A DNA stretch of 64,000 nt from Azorinus chamasolen (GCA_963576725.1 OY755240.1:96382316-96446315); one strand, 5' to 3'; counted from the stretch's first letter, positions 1 to 11,603 are shown. Program-made: numbers and translations. Notes: generated from the letters alone by a model not told the origin.

Positions 1-1290
1 AGATGAAGAAGTTACAGACCGGAAACGAAATTTGTGACAAAGTAATTGTACCCTGTGACCTTGACATTTGACCCATGGACCTGGGAGTACCCTGTGACCT
101 TGACCTTTGACATATGGACCAGGGAGTTGAAAGCGACACATCATCTTTGTGTGGTGAACATTTGTGCCAAATCATATTGAAATTCATTGATACATAAAGA
201 AGTTACAGACCGGACACAAAATTTGTGACAAAGTAATTGTACCCTGTGACCTTGACCTTTGACCCATGGACCTGGGAGTTGAACGCGACACATCGTCTTT
301 GTGTGGTGAACATTTGTGGCAAGTTATATTGAAATCCAGTGATAGATGAAGAAGTTACAGACCGGAAACGAAATTTGTGACAAAGTAATTGTACCCTGTG
401 ACCTTGACATTTGACCCATGGACCAGGGAGTTGAACGTGACACATCGTTTCTGTCTGGTGAACATTTGTGGCAAGTTATATTGCAATCCATTGATAGATG
501 AAGAAGTTACAGACCGGACACAAATTTGTGACAAAGTAATTGTACCCCGTGACCTTGACCTTTGACCCATGGACCTGGGAGTTGAACGCGACACAACGTC
601 TTTGTGTGGTGAACATTTGTGGCAAGTTATATTGCAATCCATTGATAGATGAAGAAGTTACAGACCGGACACAAATTTGTGACAAAGTAATTGTACCCCG
701 TGACCTTGACCTTTGACCCATGGACCTGGGAGTTAAACGCGACACAACGTCTTTGTGTGGTGAACATTTGTGGCAAGTTATATTTAAATCCATTGATAGA
801 TGAAGAAGTTACAGACCGGACACGAAATTTGTGACAAAGTAATTGTACCCTGTGACCTTGACCTTTGACCCATGGACCTGGGAGTTGAACGCGACACATC
901 GTCTTTGTGTGGTGAACATTTGTGGCAAGTTATATTGAAATCCATTGATAGATGAAGAAGTTACAGACCGGACACGAAATTTGTGACAAAGTAATTGTAC
1001 CCTGTGACCTTGACCTTTGACCCATGGACCTGGGAGTTGAACGCGACACATCGTCTTTGTGTGGTGAACATTTGTGGCAAGTTATATTGAAATCCATTGA
1101 TAGATGAAGAAGTTACAGACCGGACACGAAATTTGTGACAAAGTAATTGTACCCTGTGACCTTGACCTTTGACCCATGAACCTGGGAGTTGAACGCGACA
1201 CATCGTCTCTGTCTGGTGAACATTTGTGGCAAGTTATATTTAAATCCATTGATAGATGAAGAAGTTACAGACCGGACACGAATTCCGGAC
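1..1290. repeat. 152-bp satellite array
   Basis: About eight head-to-tail copies of a unit near 152 bp. The motif AGTTACAGACCGG recurs near 12, 204, 354, 505, 656, 808, 960, 1112 and 1264. The first interval is about 40 bp longer because the segment around TGACCTTTGACC is duplicated inside it. Right-hand copies are more alike than left-hand ones. The array continues off the left edge. The tail after 1280 (GGACGGAC runs, then a terminal hairpin) is that of a pearl / Helentron-associated element, so this is probably the tandem core of one such element and not a free satellite. Open frames across it simply track the repeat. Confidence 0.9.
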
Positions 1291-1330
1291 GGAAGGACAG
1301 ACGGACGGACGGACGGACAGACGGACGTAC

Positions 1331-1580
1331 TAACAAATGGGTAGTTGTGTGACTTTTTCCTTTGATCTTTTCTTGTGGGACTAGTCCCACAAGAAAAACT
1401 ATTTTTGGCTCTAACTTTGGAAAAGAATGATCTGGAAGCTAACCCTAACCCTATGTCCCACAACTGGCCAGGTTAATGTCACAAGAAATGGCCAGGTTAA
1501 TGTCACAAGAGATGGCCAGGTTAATGATTTTACTTGTGCGACTAGTTAGAAAAAGTCACACAACTACCCATTGGTGAGTG
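1331..1580. mobile_element. Inverted-repeat insertion in the satellite tail
   Basis: Arms of about 25 bp at 1334-1358 and 1550-1574 are inverted copies (both contain GGGTAGTTGTGTGAC or its complement). Inside are a 22-bp palindrome at 1372-1393 and three copies of a GGCCAGGTTAATG unit at 1466-1527. GGACGGAC-type sequence occurs on both sides, so the element probably inserted into the tail of the flanking repeat. Confidence 0.65.
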
Positions 1581-1599
1581 CGGACAGACGGACAGACGG

Positions 1600-1650
1600 A
1601 AGGACGGACAATGCGATCACTATATGCCCGCCTTTGGGGGCATAATAATC
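1600..1650. repeat. Terminal hairpin of the pearl-like element
   Basis: A 22-bp near-palindrome at 1623-1644 (TATGCCCG / GGGGGCATA) follows the GGACGGAC run. The same arrangement closes other tandem-repeat elements in this window (near 5030, 23540 and 45240). Confidence 0.6.
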
Positions 1651-2539
1651 TAATTAATATACAAGCTGTCATTTTTTCTTACATAAATAGAAAAAAGGCT
1701 TAATCAAAAAGCACTTAACTAGAAAGCCTGGTTCCTGAAAAGGGTCAGTATGTAATTTGACACACCTGACTGTTTGGATATACAAAGCAAATGTACAATA
1801 AACCCCTCTAAACTGGACATTACATTTAGAATACATATCAGTCTTGGAGACAGATGGCAGCTTAATGCATGGAGACAATCATTCACCCTGCATTAAGCAG
1901 CAACCTTGCCTAATACTAAAAGTATCTAAATTCTTCTCTACTAGAATTCCAGTTTAGAGAGGTCTTACTGTTAGTAAATAAGTAGACTTTGAAGAATTTT
2001 ATTTGTAAGTCACTTCTGTTAGTCCTTTTTCGATGTTCTCATAGATTCAAGCAAACCATAATTATATAAAAAAAATAATGACAAAGACTTTTTGTTAATT
2101 TGATAAAAAAAACTTTGGAATAAGTATACAATGTAGTCATGGAAAGATGCATCAACAAGTTGTGTCTCGGAGATCACAGTCACAGGACAAAGTATATTTA
2201 TTATACGAAGGATTAACCATTATCTTGAATTAGATGCCTTTCACACCTTTCCAAACAGAGTAGACCCAGATCAGATGTAGGAGCCCTCTAATCAGGGCCT
2301 GCTCTGTTTGATTCTACAGTTTCTGCCACGGCCAAAATTTCTTGTGTTCATTGGCCATTATAAAAATTCATTTACATGTATTTCAATGTCCCATTAACAT
2401 AGCGTCTCATCAGAATCCAAACTGATCAGCACTAAGACATTTTTTAAACAGAAATAGAAGAAAAAAATTACTTCTAGAACTGAAGCAGACAACAACTTTG
2501 CAGACAACAACTTCTCAGAGTGCAGAAGGTTATATACCT
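1651..2539. other. Gene-free stretch with decayed MITE-A
   Basis: No coding signal is seen on either strand. A weathered MITE-A core lies at about 2212-2345 (CAAACAGAGTAGACCCAGAT, then GGGCCTGCTCTGTTTG), and a decayed MITE-B hairpin at about 2400-2440. The rest is AT-rich and unrecognised. Confidence 0.5.
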
Positions 2540-2784
2540 TTAACCTGTTACTCCATGAGTAATAATACAAGAAATAATGACATCATGAATATTAATTAGA
2601 TTATTTGTTATAATAGCACATGGGCCCAGGATGTTCAGCCATGGCAGAAACTGTAGAATCATGTCTATACTATATCATAAGCAAACAGAGCAAACCCTGA
2701 TCAGAGGACGGCTGGAGCCGTCTGATCTGAGTCTACTCTGTTTGCAAAGGCATAGAAAGGCGTATTTGTGGAGTAAAGGGTTAA
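2540..2784. mobile_element. MITE-A copy
   Basis: Full-length copy. It runs from TTAACCTGTTACTCCAT to GGAGTAAAGGGTTAA and has a central palindrome whose arms carry GCAAACAGAGCA / CTGTTTGCAAAGG. No coding capacity. Confidence 0.85.
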
Positions 2785-2932
2785 CTCTCATTGTCATTTC
2801 TTTCAGAATAGCTGTTTGGGTGTTAACACAGTAAAACGTTTCTAAAGTAACCAGTCCAAAGACATATTACTATCTATAAATTAGGTGGTAGCTTTACTTA
2901 CAATTCAATACTGCAGACAATTCCTAAAGTAA

Positions 2933-2954
2933 CTCTCTCTCTCTCTCTCTCTCT
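2933..2954. repeat. (CT)n microsatellite
   Basis: About eleven CT dinucleotides. Confidence 0.95.
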
Positions 2955-3228
2955 GAGCATAATTTTAATTCAACGCTATAAATCCTTTACTTAATGAATA
3001 TATGTAAGAAATAATGACTTCATCAATATGACAACTGAAATTTCAAAATATGAAAACTGATCTGAGTCTACTCTGTTAGCAAATGTGTAAATATGCACTT
3101 TTAACAAGTAAATAGTTCAACCAGTCGTTCTGCAATAAGTTTGATGCATTATAGATGAAAATGATCTCAAGTTTGTAAAGCCCTGAAGACACCTTCAAAA
3201 CTCAGATTTTGGCACTCTAGAGTACCTA

Positions 3229-3305
3229 TGCAAACAGTTTAGATTCAGATGAGATGCCTCGTACTGTACATCATCATCTCATCAGGATCCAAACTGCTTG
3301 ACAGT
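3229..3305. mobile_element. MITE-B hairpin, decayed
   Basis: Inverted arms GCAAACAGTTTAGATTCAGA and ATCCAAACTGCTTGAC around a short loop. Member of the CAAACAGTTTGGATCC hairpin family seen clearly at 9196, 42420 and 60279. Confidence 0.7.
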
Positions 3306-3372
3306 GACACCCTTAAGATAAATGGAGCAAAACTTACAAAATTGCAGCAGACGACCATTATGATGTGAAGAG

Positions 3373-3637
3373 TTAACCCTTTACTCCATAAAGTAATGAT
3401 ACCATGAATATTAATCAAGATTATTTTTTATAATAGCACATGGACACAGGACATTTTGGACATGGCATAAACAACTGTATTATTTTAATCAACAAACAAA
3501 GCAGATCCTGATCAAGGAGTCGTCTGATCTGGGGTTGCACTGTTTGAAAGCACTGGGGCAAGACACGATTCCTTGTATGTATATACTCGTGTCTTGCCCC
3601 TGTTTTTGGAAGGCATATTTATGGAGTTAAGGGTTAA
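3373..3637. mobile_element. MITE-A copy with inserted hairpin
   Basis: Ends TTAACCCTTTACTCCAT and GGAGTTAAGGGTTAA. The right arm of the central palindrome is interrupted at 3555-3600 by a second, perfect 13-bp-arm hairpin (GGGGCAAGACACG and its complement) that other copies lack. Confidence 0.85.
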
Positions 3638-3881
3638 AAGAGGTAAGACTTTCACTTCCTGTTCTTCAAATTGCAAGCATATAAAAACTGTTGTTAGAGA
3701 AGAAAAATCGATTGAAGCAGCTGTAGCATGTAAAAATAATTTTTGTAAATTTTGTCATAAAAAAAGAATTTTCTGCAAATGCAGGCCTTCCAGCAGTCAC
3801 TCACAAAAAAAATATGAAGACAGTAGAAGATTTTCTGACAGAAAAGTAGGAAATAGTAGGAATGTTTTTAGTAAATAAATG
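3638..3881 (+). other. Cys-rich open segment, unrecognised
   Basis: An open frame of about 80 codons between MITE-A and the pearl-like element. It encodes a cluster with the pattern C-x2-C-x7-C-x-C near 3745-3785, followed by a Ser/Lys/Arg-rich tail, and ends at 3878. No family is recognised. Sequence near 3784-3800 has an inverted partner near 5375-5400. It may be a fragment of a decayed transposon protein; coding status is uncertain. Confidence 0.2.
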
Positions 3882-3887
3882 GCTAAC

Positions 3888-4944
3888 TAGAGGTTTTTGT
3901 CACAAAAACGGATGTCTCCCCTCCAATAAAAACAATATGTAAAGGGAAATCACTAAAAATGTTATGGACTTGATGATTGATACTTCCCCTCATTTTGCGC
4001 TTTCCACACCACATTTTTCAAGAAGAAAATGATAACAGCTAATAACTCCAAATATATTGACACGAGAGTTATGGCACTTGTGCACGACACTTACTTTCAT
4101 CATGCTCTTTCCATAAATGAAATGTCATTCCAATTGCATCAGTCGAACAGGAGTTATTGATCGGACAAAAAATGTAACAAAGGGCAATAACTCCAAAAGT
4201 ATTGAAGCCAGAGTTATGGCCCTTGTTCATGACACTTTCTCTCATCATGCTCTTTCCATGTATGAAGTTTCAATACAATGGCAAGAGCCATGTAGGAGTT
4301 ATCATCCGGACAAGAAAGCGTTAAACAAATGTACAAGGGGAAATAACTCTCAATTTATTGAAGCCAGAGTTAAGGACCTTATGCATGACACTTTCTCTTA
4401 TCATGATCTTTCCATGTATGAAGTTTCACTCCAATGGCATGTGCCATATAGGAGTTATCATCCTGACAAAAAATTGTGATTTTTTACAAAGGGCAATAAC
4501 TCCAATATTAACGAAACAAGAGTTATGGACCTTAAGCATGACACTTTCTCTTATTATGATCTTTCCATGTATGAAGTTTCAATCCAATGGTATGAGCCAT
4601 ATAGGAGTTATCGTCCGGACAAAAAATTGTGAATTTTTTTTACAAGGGCAATAACTCCATTATTAGTGAAGCCAGAGTTATGGACCTTGTGTATGACACT
4701 TCCTCTCGTCATGATCTTTCCATATATGAAGTTTCATTCCAATGGCATGAGCAATATAGGAGTAATCGTCCGGACAAAAAAGTGTTGTTTTTTTTAAAAG
4801 GGGCAATAACTCCTATATTAGTGAAGCCAGAGTTATGGACCTTGTGCATGACACTTCCTCTCATTATGCTCTTTCCATATATGAAGTTTCAATCAACTGG
4901 CATCAGGCATATTGAAGTTATCGTCCGGACAAAAAGTGTGACGG

Positions 4945-4978
<34 letters not shown>

Positions 4979-5035
4979 AACTCTCACGAAAACAATATGT
5001 CTCCCCCATATAAATATGGGGGGAGACATAATAAC
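3888..5035 (+). mobile_element. Pearl / Helentron-associated-like element, copy 1
   Basis: Left end is a hairpin (GTTTTTGTCACAAAAAC) followed by ATGTCTCCCCTCC. The core is about seven tandem units of roughly 115-150 bp, each with a variant of GCCAGAGTTATGGACCTT. A run of GGACAGAC units follows at 4940-4978. The right end is a 34-bp hairpin at 4997-5030. A closely similar copy lies inverted at 42566-43531. Left hairpin, tandem core, ACGGAC run and right hairpin is the layout of bivalve pearl elements and Helentron-associated elements. Open frames inside are repeat artefacts. Confidence 0.75.
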
Positions 5036-5701
5036 TAACCTAGAGGAGCCGTTCTTAATGCAAAATCCTACCATTCCATGTGCCACATGGAATATGTTAG
5101 TGAACCAATGCTCAAGGCCAGTTTCTGTTGCTGTTGTGTGGTCATCTTTATTATGAATCGATTGCTCCTCAAGGAGGAACATCTTTGCCACACCTTTCAA
5201 CAACAGAAACCAGTCATTTTGACATCTTTTGTTCATTTTCTGCAGATATAACTAGCACAAAGATCATACATTTGTACTTTTAAAAAAATTGTGGACTTTA
5301 TTTTTTTTTAAAAAGTTGGAATAATAGGAGCTTTTAAGGAAAAATAGAAAAAAGTAGGAGCTGTTAAAAAAGTAGGGACGCTGGTAGGTCTGCAAATGCA
5401 AACTTCTATAGGGACAGATGACTATGAAAGCAAAGCTAAGATAAAGGTCTGTTTCTAAATGGCAGACGTGCCCTTCCCTACCTCCATAACTCGTCATGTC
5501 TAACAAACAAACTGCAAAAGTGCATGACAATTTAAAACAGTGTGCAAATTAGCCCATTTTGAATGGCTATACCTGCCGTAAAACCTTTTTCAAATTCATA
5601 CCATTCACTCAATGTCAAAGAAAGTACTAGTATTCAATATTACAGCATTCAGTACCAAACAGCTTACAGAGGTCCAAATAAGATGTGTACATGTAAATTG
5701 A
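5036..5701. other. Gene-free stretch
   Basis: No convincing gene. The minus strand is open at 5040-5236 but shows no family motif. A T-rich stretch at 5280-5400 repeats GTAGGAGCT-like motifs and partly matches, inverted, the region near 3784-3870. Confidence 0.4.
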
Positions 5702-5865
5702 AACATTTTCTAGAATAGCTCCTTTATTTCACCACTCAACCCTATACAGTGACCACTCTTTAGAATCGTTTCGAAGAGACGATTCTGAAGAGTGGTCACA
5801 GTATTGGGTTGGATGGAGAAATGACGACTTTAGTATTTGGGCACGCACCTTCATCTGCAGCTCTG
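5702..5865. mobile_element. MITE-C copy
   Basis: Long imperfect hairpin. The arm around AACCCTATACAGTGACCACT is answered by AGTGGTCACAGTATTGGGTT, and the element closes with GCAGCTCTG. Related copies lie at 14354-14493 and 34544-34733, with a decayed one near 30978-31068. Confidence 0.75.
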
Positions 5866-6255
5866 ATATTCATTATAAGCTGAGGTACCAGGCTTCTGAT
5901 CTAATTTGAATTCCAGCTTTTATACATGTAGTTTTGCACAATTAGACTTTTCAATTTCAATTTGAGGGCTTTGTGAAAAACCTATTATGTGAAAAAGTAT
6001 GTGGAAAAGTATTGTAAATACACTCTATCAGATAATGTCATAATCTTTGCAACCATTTTGGATCTTGATAAATTGACAAGTCAACTCAGTATCTCAACTG
6101 AATCAAAACTGTTTGTCATTCTGGCTGTGTTTTTTATTAAACATGAAATGGAATGAAATCAACTTTGGCATTAAAGTAGATAACCATTTTGAAATTACTG
6201 CATGTAGTTACATTAAAGGAAAAGCGTTATAACAGCTTTGTGCTAAGTCATTACC

Positions 6256-6488
6256 TTAACACTTTAATCCATGAATATCCATGCAAGAAATAATGACATC
6301 ATGAATATTAATTAGGATATAATAGCACATGGACACAAGAATTTCTGGCCATGGCAGAAACTGCAGAATCACATCTATGTAACATCATAAGCAAACAGAG
6401 CAGACCCTGATCAGATAGCTCCTACAGGAGTCGTCTGGTATAGGTCTACTCTGTTTACAAAAGTGTAGAAAGGTGTATTTATGGAGAC
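6256..6488. mobile_element. MITE-A copy, right end lost
   Basis: Starts TTAACACTTTAATCCAT and has the central palindrome. It stops at TATTTATGGAGACAA, where the end of a Helentron-like element begins, so the last bases of the MITE are displaced or lost. Confidence 0.8.
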
Positions 6489-6535
6489 AAGAGGGCCATT
6501 GGCCCTATATCGCTCACCTGAGTTACAGTAATATA
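6489..6535 (-). mobile_element. Helentron-like element, 3' end
   Basis: CAAGAGGGCCATTGGCCCT followed by CGCTCACCTG is the complement of the ending of the elements at 31784-33165 and 61039-62503 (GGTGAGCG ... GGGCCAT..TGGCCCTCTTG). The matching 5' end in this orientation is at 11200-11236, so one element interrupted by later insertions may span 6489-11236. Confidence 0.6.
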
Positions 6536-6714
6536 TTGACATTTTTCAGTGGACAACATTTCTAGCAGATGAAATAAGCTTAGTGCACTGCTTTCACCCT
6601 TTCACTGCTGAATAAACTTGAACTGGATTCAGATCTATTACTAAGTGACTGGTTGACCAAGATCTAAACTGTTTACAACTTGTGCCATTTTTGCCTTAGC
6701 TCAAAAGCCTAAAA

Positions 6715-6834
6715 CTGGTCTTTGAGAAATTCAAATGACTTCAATAAAGCTATGCAATTATATCTTGACCCTGGTCTTTAAGAAATTCAAATGACTTCAA
6801 TAAAGCTATGCAATTATACCTTGACCCAGGTATA
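6715..6834. repeat. 56-bp tandem duplication
   Basis: Two copies of a 56-bp unit beginning CTGGTCTTT, with about three differences. No coding signal is seen around it. Confidence 0.9.
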
Positions 6835-6929
6835 TAGGCAAATAAAGTGCTAGGCAGTACATAATGCCAGTTTTTGTGTGAAATGACCAATAAAAAATAT
6901 CTTTAAAAATCGTTTAACCCTTTCCCTCA

Positions 6930-8011
6930 TTTAGTGATTGCCCTACTTTTCCATCCAATCAGCGAGCCGCATTCTTCATGTTTTTCAGACTCTAATTCTC
7001 ATAAATTTTATAAAATCGACTCTAACTTTCGAAGACGATCCTTCCAGTGCGCATGTGCAACAAAGCTCCGCCCACGACTAGAAAAAAACAAACGAGTTGC
7101 TATGTTTTGAACTTGTGACTTTATCGACACGCGAAACAGTGTATACATACAAGTTTTCATGTGTGTAAAACGTGGGGAGGAAGACTATGTAAACAACTGA
7201 GAGGCAGACATATAGATCTAGTAATTGGGTTGTCGTGGACTAAAATGGAAAAATAAATCACTAAACATCCCACCTGTTGAAGCATGATTATTGAAAAGAC
7301 TTATGTTCAGGAAATATGAAAAACCTGTATTTAAAACTGTAATTCTTTCAATAAAACGCTAACGATCAAACCTGTAATCTTTTTAAGCCTTGACCTGTTT
7401 ATTCTTATTTCAATATTCTGCCAATAATGAATGTTTAATATAATAAGCTGTATTTTGTATGGGGTTTCGGTAGCAGCGAAGATTTAAATTTGTGCAAACC
7501 GAGTAGATCCTGATCAGACAGCATAGGAGCTGTCTAATCTGGGTCTTCTCGGCTTGCAAAGCGGTCAAAAGGCGTCACTTACTATAAGGTAAAGGGTTAT
7601 CATATAAATATCCATTGCCATTTTGCGTTCGTCTTTCACAAGAATTATTTTTTCACAGTTTTGGGGATACGTATAGATTGCTGTCGGCCATTATTTGGGC
7701 TACAGAAAAGTGTGTAAAAATGTATTACACACAGATGGGGAATATTTGATAACGTGGCACAGCCAAATTAGGCAATGTTTACAAGAAAAAAGGCGCGAAA
7801 CCAGTTTCACTAAGTAGAATTTTCCAAAAAAAAACACGTGATAATATTAACAAAGACGACGTTTGTTTGATTGATGGGTTTCTGGTTATTTTGCATAAAC
7901 GAGTGTGGCTTTTTAAGTGGACCATAATCACGAGACTATATACAAGTTTGTCATTGCTCAGTGGGCGGGGCTTATAAACTCAGCCTGATGAAAAGTAGGG
8001 CAATCACTAAA
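6930..8011. mobile_element. 1.08-kb TIR element
   Basis: Perfect 22-bp terminal inverted repeats at 6930-6951 and 7990-8011 (outer part TTTAGTGATTGCCCTAC). Interior inverted sequences CTCCGCCCAC (near 7066) and GTGGGCGGGG (near 7962) add a second pair. No transposase frame is seen, so it is probably a non-autonomous DNA transposon. A target duplication could not be fixed. Confidence 0.75.
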
Positions 8012-8014
8012 TCG

Positions 8015-8124
8015 GTTAGAGCTTATAAACTGCAGTCTTCGAAAATAAGACGGCCTAAAACGCTTCGCTTCGCTCGCGTTATCGGCCGTCTTATTTTCGA
8101 AGACTGCAGTTTATAAGCTCTAAC
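8015..8124. repeat. 110-bp palindrome
   Basis: Arms of about 41 bp (outer part GTTAGAGCTTATAAACTGCA) match by eye without mismatch around a 28-bp loop rich in CGCTTCG. It lies 3 bp from the right end of the TIR element above and shares the TTATAAACT motif with it. Confidence 0.85.
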
Positions 8125-8139
8125 CTATACATAAAGCTG

Positions 8140-8510
8140 TTTTTATGCATTAGCAAACAGAGTAGACCCAGATCAGACGACTCCTACGGAAGCTGTCTGA
8201 TCTGGGTCTTCTCTGTTTCTTTTGATACAATATAGATCGGATTCTACAGTTTTTGTCAAAGCAAAAACTTCTCTTCAGAGAAATAATGTGTTTTACGCAT
8301 TAAAAATAAGAGTAGACTAGATCAGACGGCTGCTATAGAAGCTGTCTGATCAGGGTCTGCTCTGTTTACATTTGATAAGATATAGATTTGATTTTACAGT
8401 TTTTTTTCAAAGCTAAAACTTCTATTTATGGAAATAACAATTTTTTAAGCATTAGCAAACAAGAGTAGTCCCAGATCAATTTTTGTCAAAGCAAACAGGT
8501 AAAGGGTTAA
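8140..8510. repeat. Cluster of decayed MITE-A cores
   Basis: Three successive cores: 8150-8220, 8305-8372 and 8452-8500, each with an AAACAGAGTAGAC-like arm or part of one. They suggest tandem or self-insertion followed by decay. Confidence 0.65.
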
Positions 8511-8799
8511 TAGGTGTTTAGAAATAATTCTAGCTCTAGGTGTGAATATCTGATGATAATTAAATTAAACGGGTCATTAGTATTTTTAACAATTGAAATT
8601 GAGAAGAGTTACGTCTACTGTTATAATTAAGTTATATTTACTCAGTTATTTCATTAATATCATGCAAGATTCAGACATTTTAGGACTTTTTAATGTGTTG
8701 TCATCAAATTTTATAAAAAAAGGTTATATTTAAGATGCTTTTTTGGGCAGCGGACTTAATCCACAGTAGTAATTTTAACACCTATCATTGTTAGGGGGG

Positions 8800-8925
8800 C
8801 AAATGCATAATCATGTTTTCTTAAGAATTACCATGACTTATATCAGTTGGGCCATTGCATAATCATGTTTTCAGTTTTCTTAAACATTACCATGACTTAC
8901 ATCAGTTGGGTTTAGACCCAGATCA
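8800..8925. repeat. Short tandem duplication
   Basis: The unit GCATAATCATGTTTTC ... TTACCATGACTTA(T/C)ATCAG occurs twice, near 8805-8850 and 8857-8910. No gene signal is seen between 8510 and 9195. Confidence 0.7.
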
Positions 8926-9195
8926 AAAGTCTAGATGATGATCATTTTCCTTGATTGGCTGAATAGGTGTTACTCTTAGTTAAGGATTTCCAATATCTCC
9001 CACATCTAATTTGAGAGACATTGGAAGACACCATGATAACATCTAGCTATCACTCACACTACACACTGGGGTTAATGGGTCAACATCCCTTTCAAAATGC
9101 CTTTAATGTTTCGTCTGCAACAAAAAGTTATTGTCATCTGCTTCAATTCTTAAAATAAACTTACTTTCATTTTTTTGCAAAAATATGGTTAAGAT

Positions 9196-9303
9196 GACAA
9201 ACAGTTTGGATCCTGATGAGACGCCGCAGTATGCGGCCTCTCATCTGGATCCAAACTGTTTGCATAGGTAATCACAGTTTCACCACTAGCGTGCAAAGAG
9301 TTA
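9196..9303. mobile_element. MITE-B copy
   Basis: Clean hairpin: ACAAACAGTTTGGATCCTGA at the left and GGATCCAAACTGTTTGC at the right, with a GC-rich loop, and a tail ending GCAAAGAGTTAA. Confidence 0.85.
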
Positions 9304-9387
9304 AGAGTCATGCATTGACCTAGAGAGATTTTACTGCCCAGCGCTGTAACCTTTGAACTGCAGTTTAGGATCTGAAGAACCCTTATT

Positions 9388-9560
9388 TAACCCTTAATTT
9401 CCCTCATAAACTTGTTTTCATGCATCTGCAAACAGAGTAGACCCAGATAAGGTGGCTCCTATTGGATCAGGGTCTGCTGTTTGCTAATGGAATTTGATAG
9501 ATCTGTTTCTATGCCTTCTAAACAGCTACACTGATTCACCTTCAACATTTTATTATAAAT
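9388..9560. mobile_element. MITE-A copy, partial
   Basis: TTAACCCTTAATTTCCCTC start, central palindrome with a shortened loop, degraded right side. Confidence 0.65.
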
Positions 9561-9603
9561 AGTTATAAATAGAATCACTATTCTGGAGATACTAGAACTC
9601 CAA

Positions 9604-9661
9604 TGCAGTTATCTCCCTTTGTCCCTTATGGCTATGCTAATGGGACAAGGGAAATAACTGT
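9604..9661. repeat. Short hairpin
   Basis: CAGTTATCTCCCTTTGTCCC and GGGACAAGGGAAATAACTG are inverted copies around a 17-bp loop. Confidence 0.8.
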
Positions 9662-9699
9662 GAAGAAATTACCTTTTAAGTGTTACAGATTCTGATGTT

Positions 9700-11236
9700 A
9701 AGTAGCATAAAACCCCAGGGTGAGACCATTTTTGGCCCAGGGGTCATTATTTGAACACACCTGGTAGTGGTATATTAGGTGTTATTATAACGCAAAGTAA
9801 AATCCTCGATTTTGATTGGTCAGTTAGCCATGTATAAAAGCCGTGTATCCCTCTAAATTCTGATGTATATACGGAGTCATGAGCAACAATGGAATTTCCC
9901 CCGCCGAGGGCCTCGCTCCCTTGATATAACAAAATAAAAATGGCCGACCAGCTTCACTTCGTCGATTCGATTCAAACAACCGCTCTCAAACGAAATATAA
10001 AGAGTTTTGGGCGGAAAAAAGTTATCCATTTAGAAACATTTTTGTTATAGTTGTTTGATAACAATGTAAATGAACCCAATATGTGGCGAATGTCTTATTC
10101 TGCTTTGAAATGTTGTCAAAGTGCTTGTGCACGTACCGATTAGCCCCCAAAGCCCGCTTTTACAAAGATATTCCACACCCAATTCGATTCAGATTTTATT
10201 AATGTACATGCACAGTACACGTACCTGTAAATTGCAATATAGCCGCTCCTTCCAACGCCCATTGTTTGAATATTACAAAAACCGTCATTTTGACGTCATC
10301 CAAAGGACGTCGGAACTGCGCCAAAATTCCTTCAATTAAGTTAAATAGTGTCTGCTTAACCGCTGATCTGCTGAAAGTTTTACTAACGTCTGATTCTTTC
10401 AATCCTTTGATAAACTAATGCACTTAGAAGACCCCTTTCTATCCATAAATATAATGAACTGGTTATTATACACGATGAACTAGGGTTGCAGAGTGATATA
10501 GAAGCCCTTACCTTACAGTAAGAGGCCCCTGAGGGGAAGCAAAACGACGCCTAAATTAACAACGCTAATTAATTGCTACAAATATTAAACTTTGCAGTAT
10601 AATAAAATCGTTATACAGATCATTGGCGGGATATCTGACTTTTTATTTCCTGCTGAGGAAAATACATGTAGCCCGAGCCGTTATGAATTTCCTCAGCAGG
10701 AAACAAAAAGTTAGATACCCCGCCAATGATCTGTATAACTAATAATGCTTCATACCAAATATCTTAGCTCTAGATTATGTGGTTTCAGACAAAAAGATTT
10801 TTAAATGTTTCCCTATATAAGTCTATGTAAAAACTACAAGCCCCAGGGCAGGGCCATTTTTGGCCCGAGGGTCATCATTTTAACAAACTTGGTAAAGGAC
10901 CATTAGATGATGCTATATACCAAATATCAAAGCTCTAGAAATTGTGGTTTCAGAGAAGAAGATTTTCAAAGATTTAAAAAAAAAACCTGTAAAACCTGTA
11001 GTGGGGCGGGCCATTTTTTGCCCGGGGGTCATGATTTTAACAAACCTGATAGAGGAAACCGTAAGGTACATTTCTGTGAAATTTGGTTGAAATCCTCCCA
11101 GTGGTTTAGGAGAAGAAGTCATTTGAAATAAAAGTGAACGGACGGACAGACGGACGGACGGACAGATGGACAGACGGACGACGGACGACAGGCGGTCACA
11201 ATAGTTCACCTTGAGCCTTTGGCTCAGGTGAGCTAA
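9700..11236 (-). mobile_element. Helentron-like tandem-repeat element with insertion
   Basis: Read on the minus strand, the element begins with the hairpin at 11205-11236 (TTCACCTTGAGCC / GGCTCAGGTGA) and a GACGGACGG run at 11138-11175. Units with TTGGTATATAGCATCATCTA-like and GGGGCAAAAAATGGCCCG-like motifs follow, near 10742-11110 and again at 9700-9772. Between these, 9773-10741 is a roughly 970-bp insertion with CpG-rich sequence. Near its right side is a long hairpin at 10611-10741 (GTTATACAGATCATTGGCGG and complement). No gene is supported in the insertion. Confidence 0.6.
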
Positions 11237-11431
11237 AAAGGGTTAAAACAGAGCTCAAGAGAAAAGGATAATATTTCTGAAATTTCGGTAAAATATTTTT
11301 TATATTTCTCAGAGGCCAATCTGACAAGCACTAACAAGATGGGGTTTTGTAGAGAAATATGATATTTGAATATATCAGTACTCAGACCTGTAATCAATAT
11401 CAATATTTTTCATTTTAATGTAACAAATTAC

Positions 11432-11603
11432 CTGATAAGGATTTTTTCTCAGATTCAGACTTTTCATGTTTCCTTTTCCAGTCTTCTTTCTCCTTCAGTG
11501 CTTCCTTTTCCCTATCCTGGCACTCCTTACTCCTCCAGTCCAGCTGCTTCAATCGTTCACTCAGGTCTCGCATCTGACTCGTAGCCGTTGCTATATCCCT
11601 TTC
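11432..11603 (-). CDS. CCDC62: CCDC62-like, coding exon 7 (last one seen)
   Basis: 172 bp, residues 472-528. Acceptor GCCCTCAG, donor TCAG|GTAATT leaving one base, so the reading frame must continue in an exon not identified here. Confidence 0.85.

Noticed and set aside
203..1463. Series of open frames of 80-116 codons on the minus strand
   Set aside because: They repeat with the 152-bp satellite unit and encode near-identical peptides; they are a by-product of the array.
4117..5156. Overlapping plus-strand open frames up to 175 codons (and minus-strand counterparts at 42384-43216)
   Set aside because: They follow the tandem units of the pearl-like elements and run into the GACAGACAGAC tract and the terminal hairpin.
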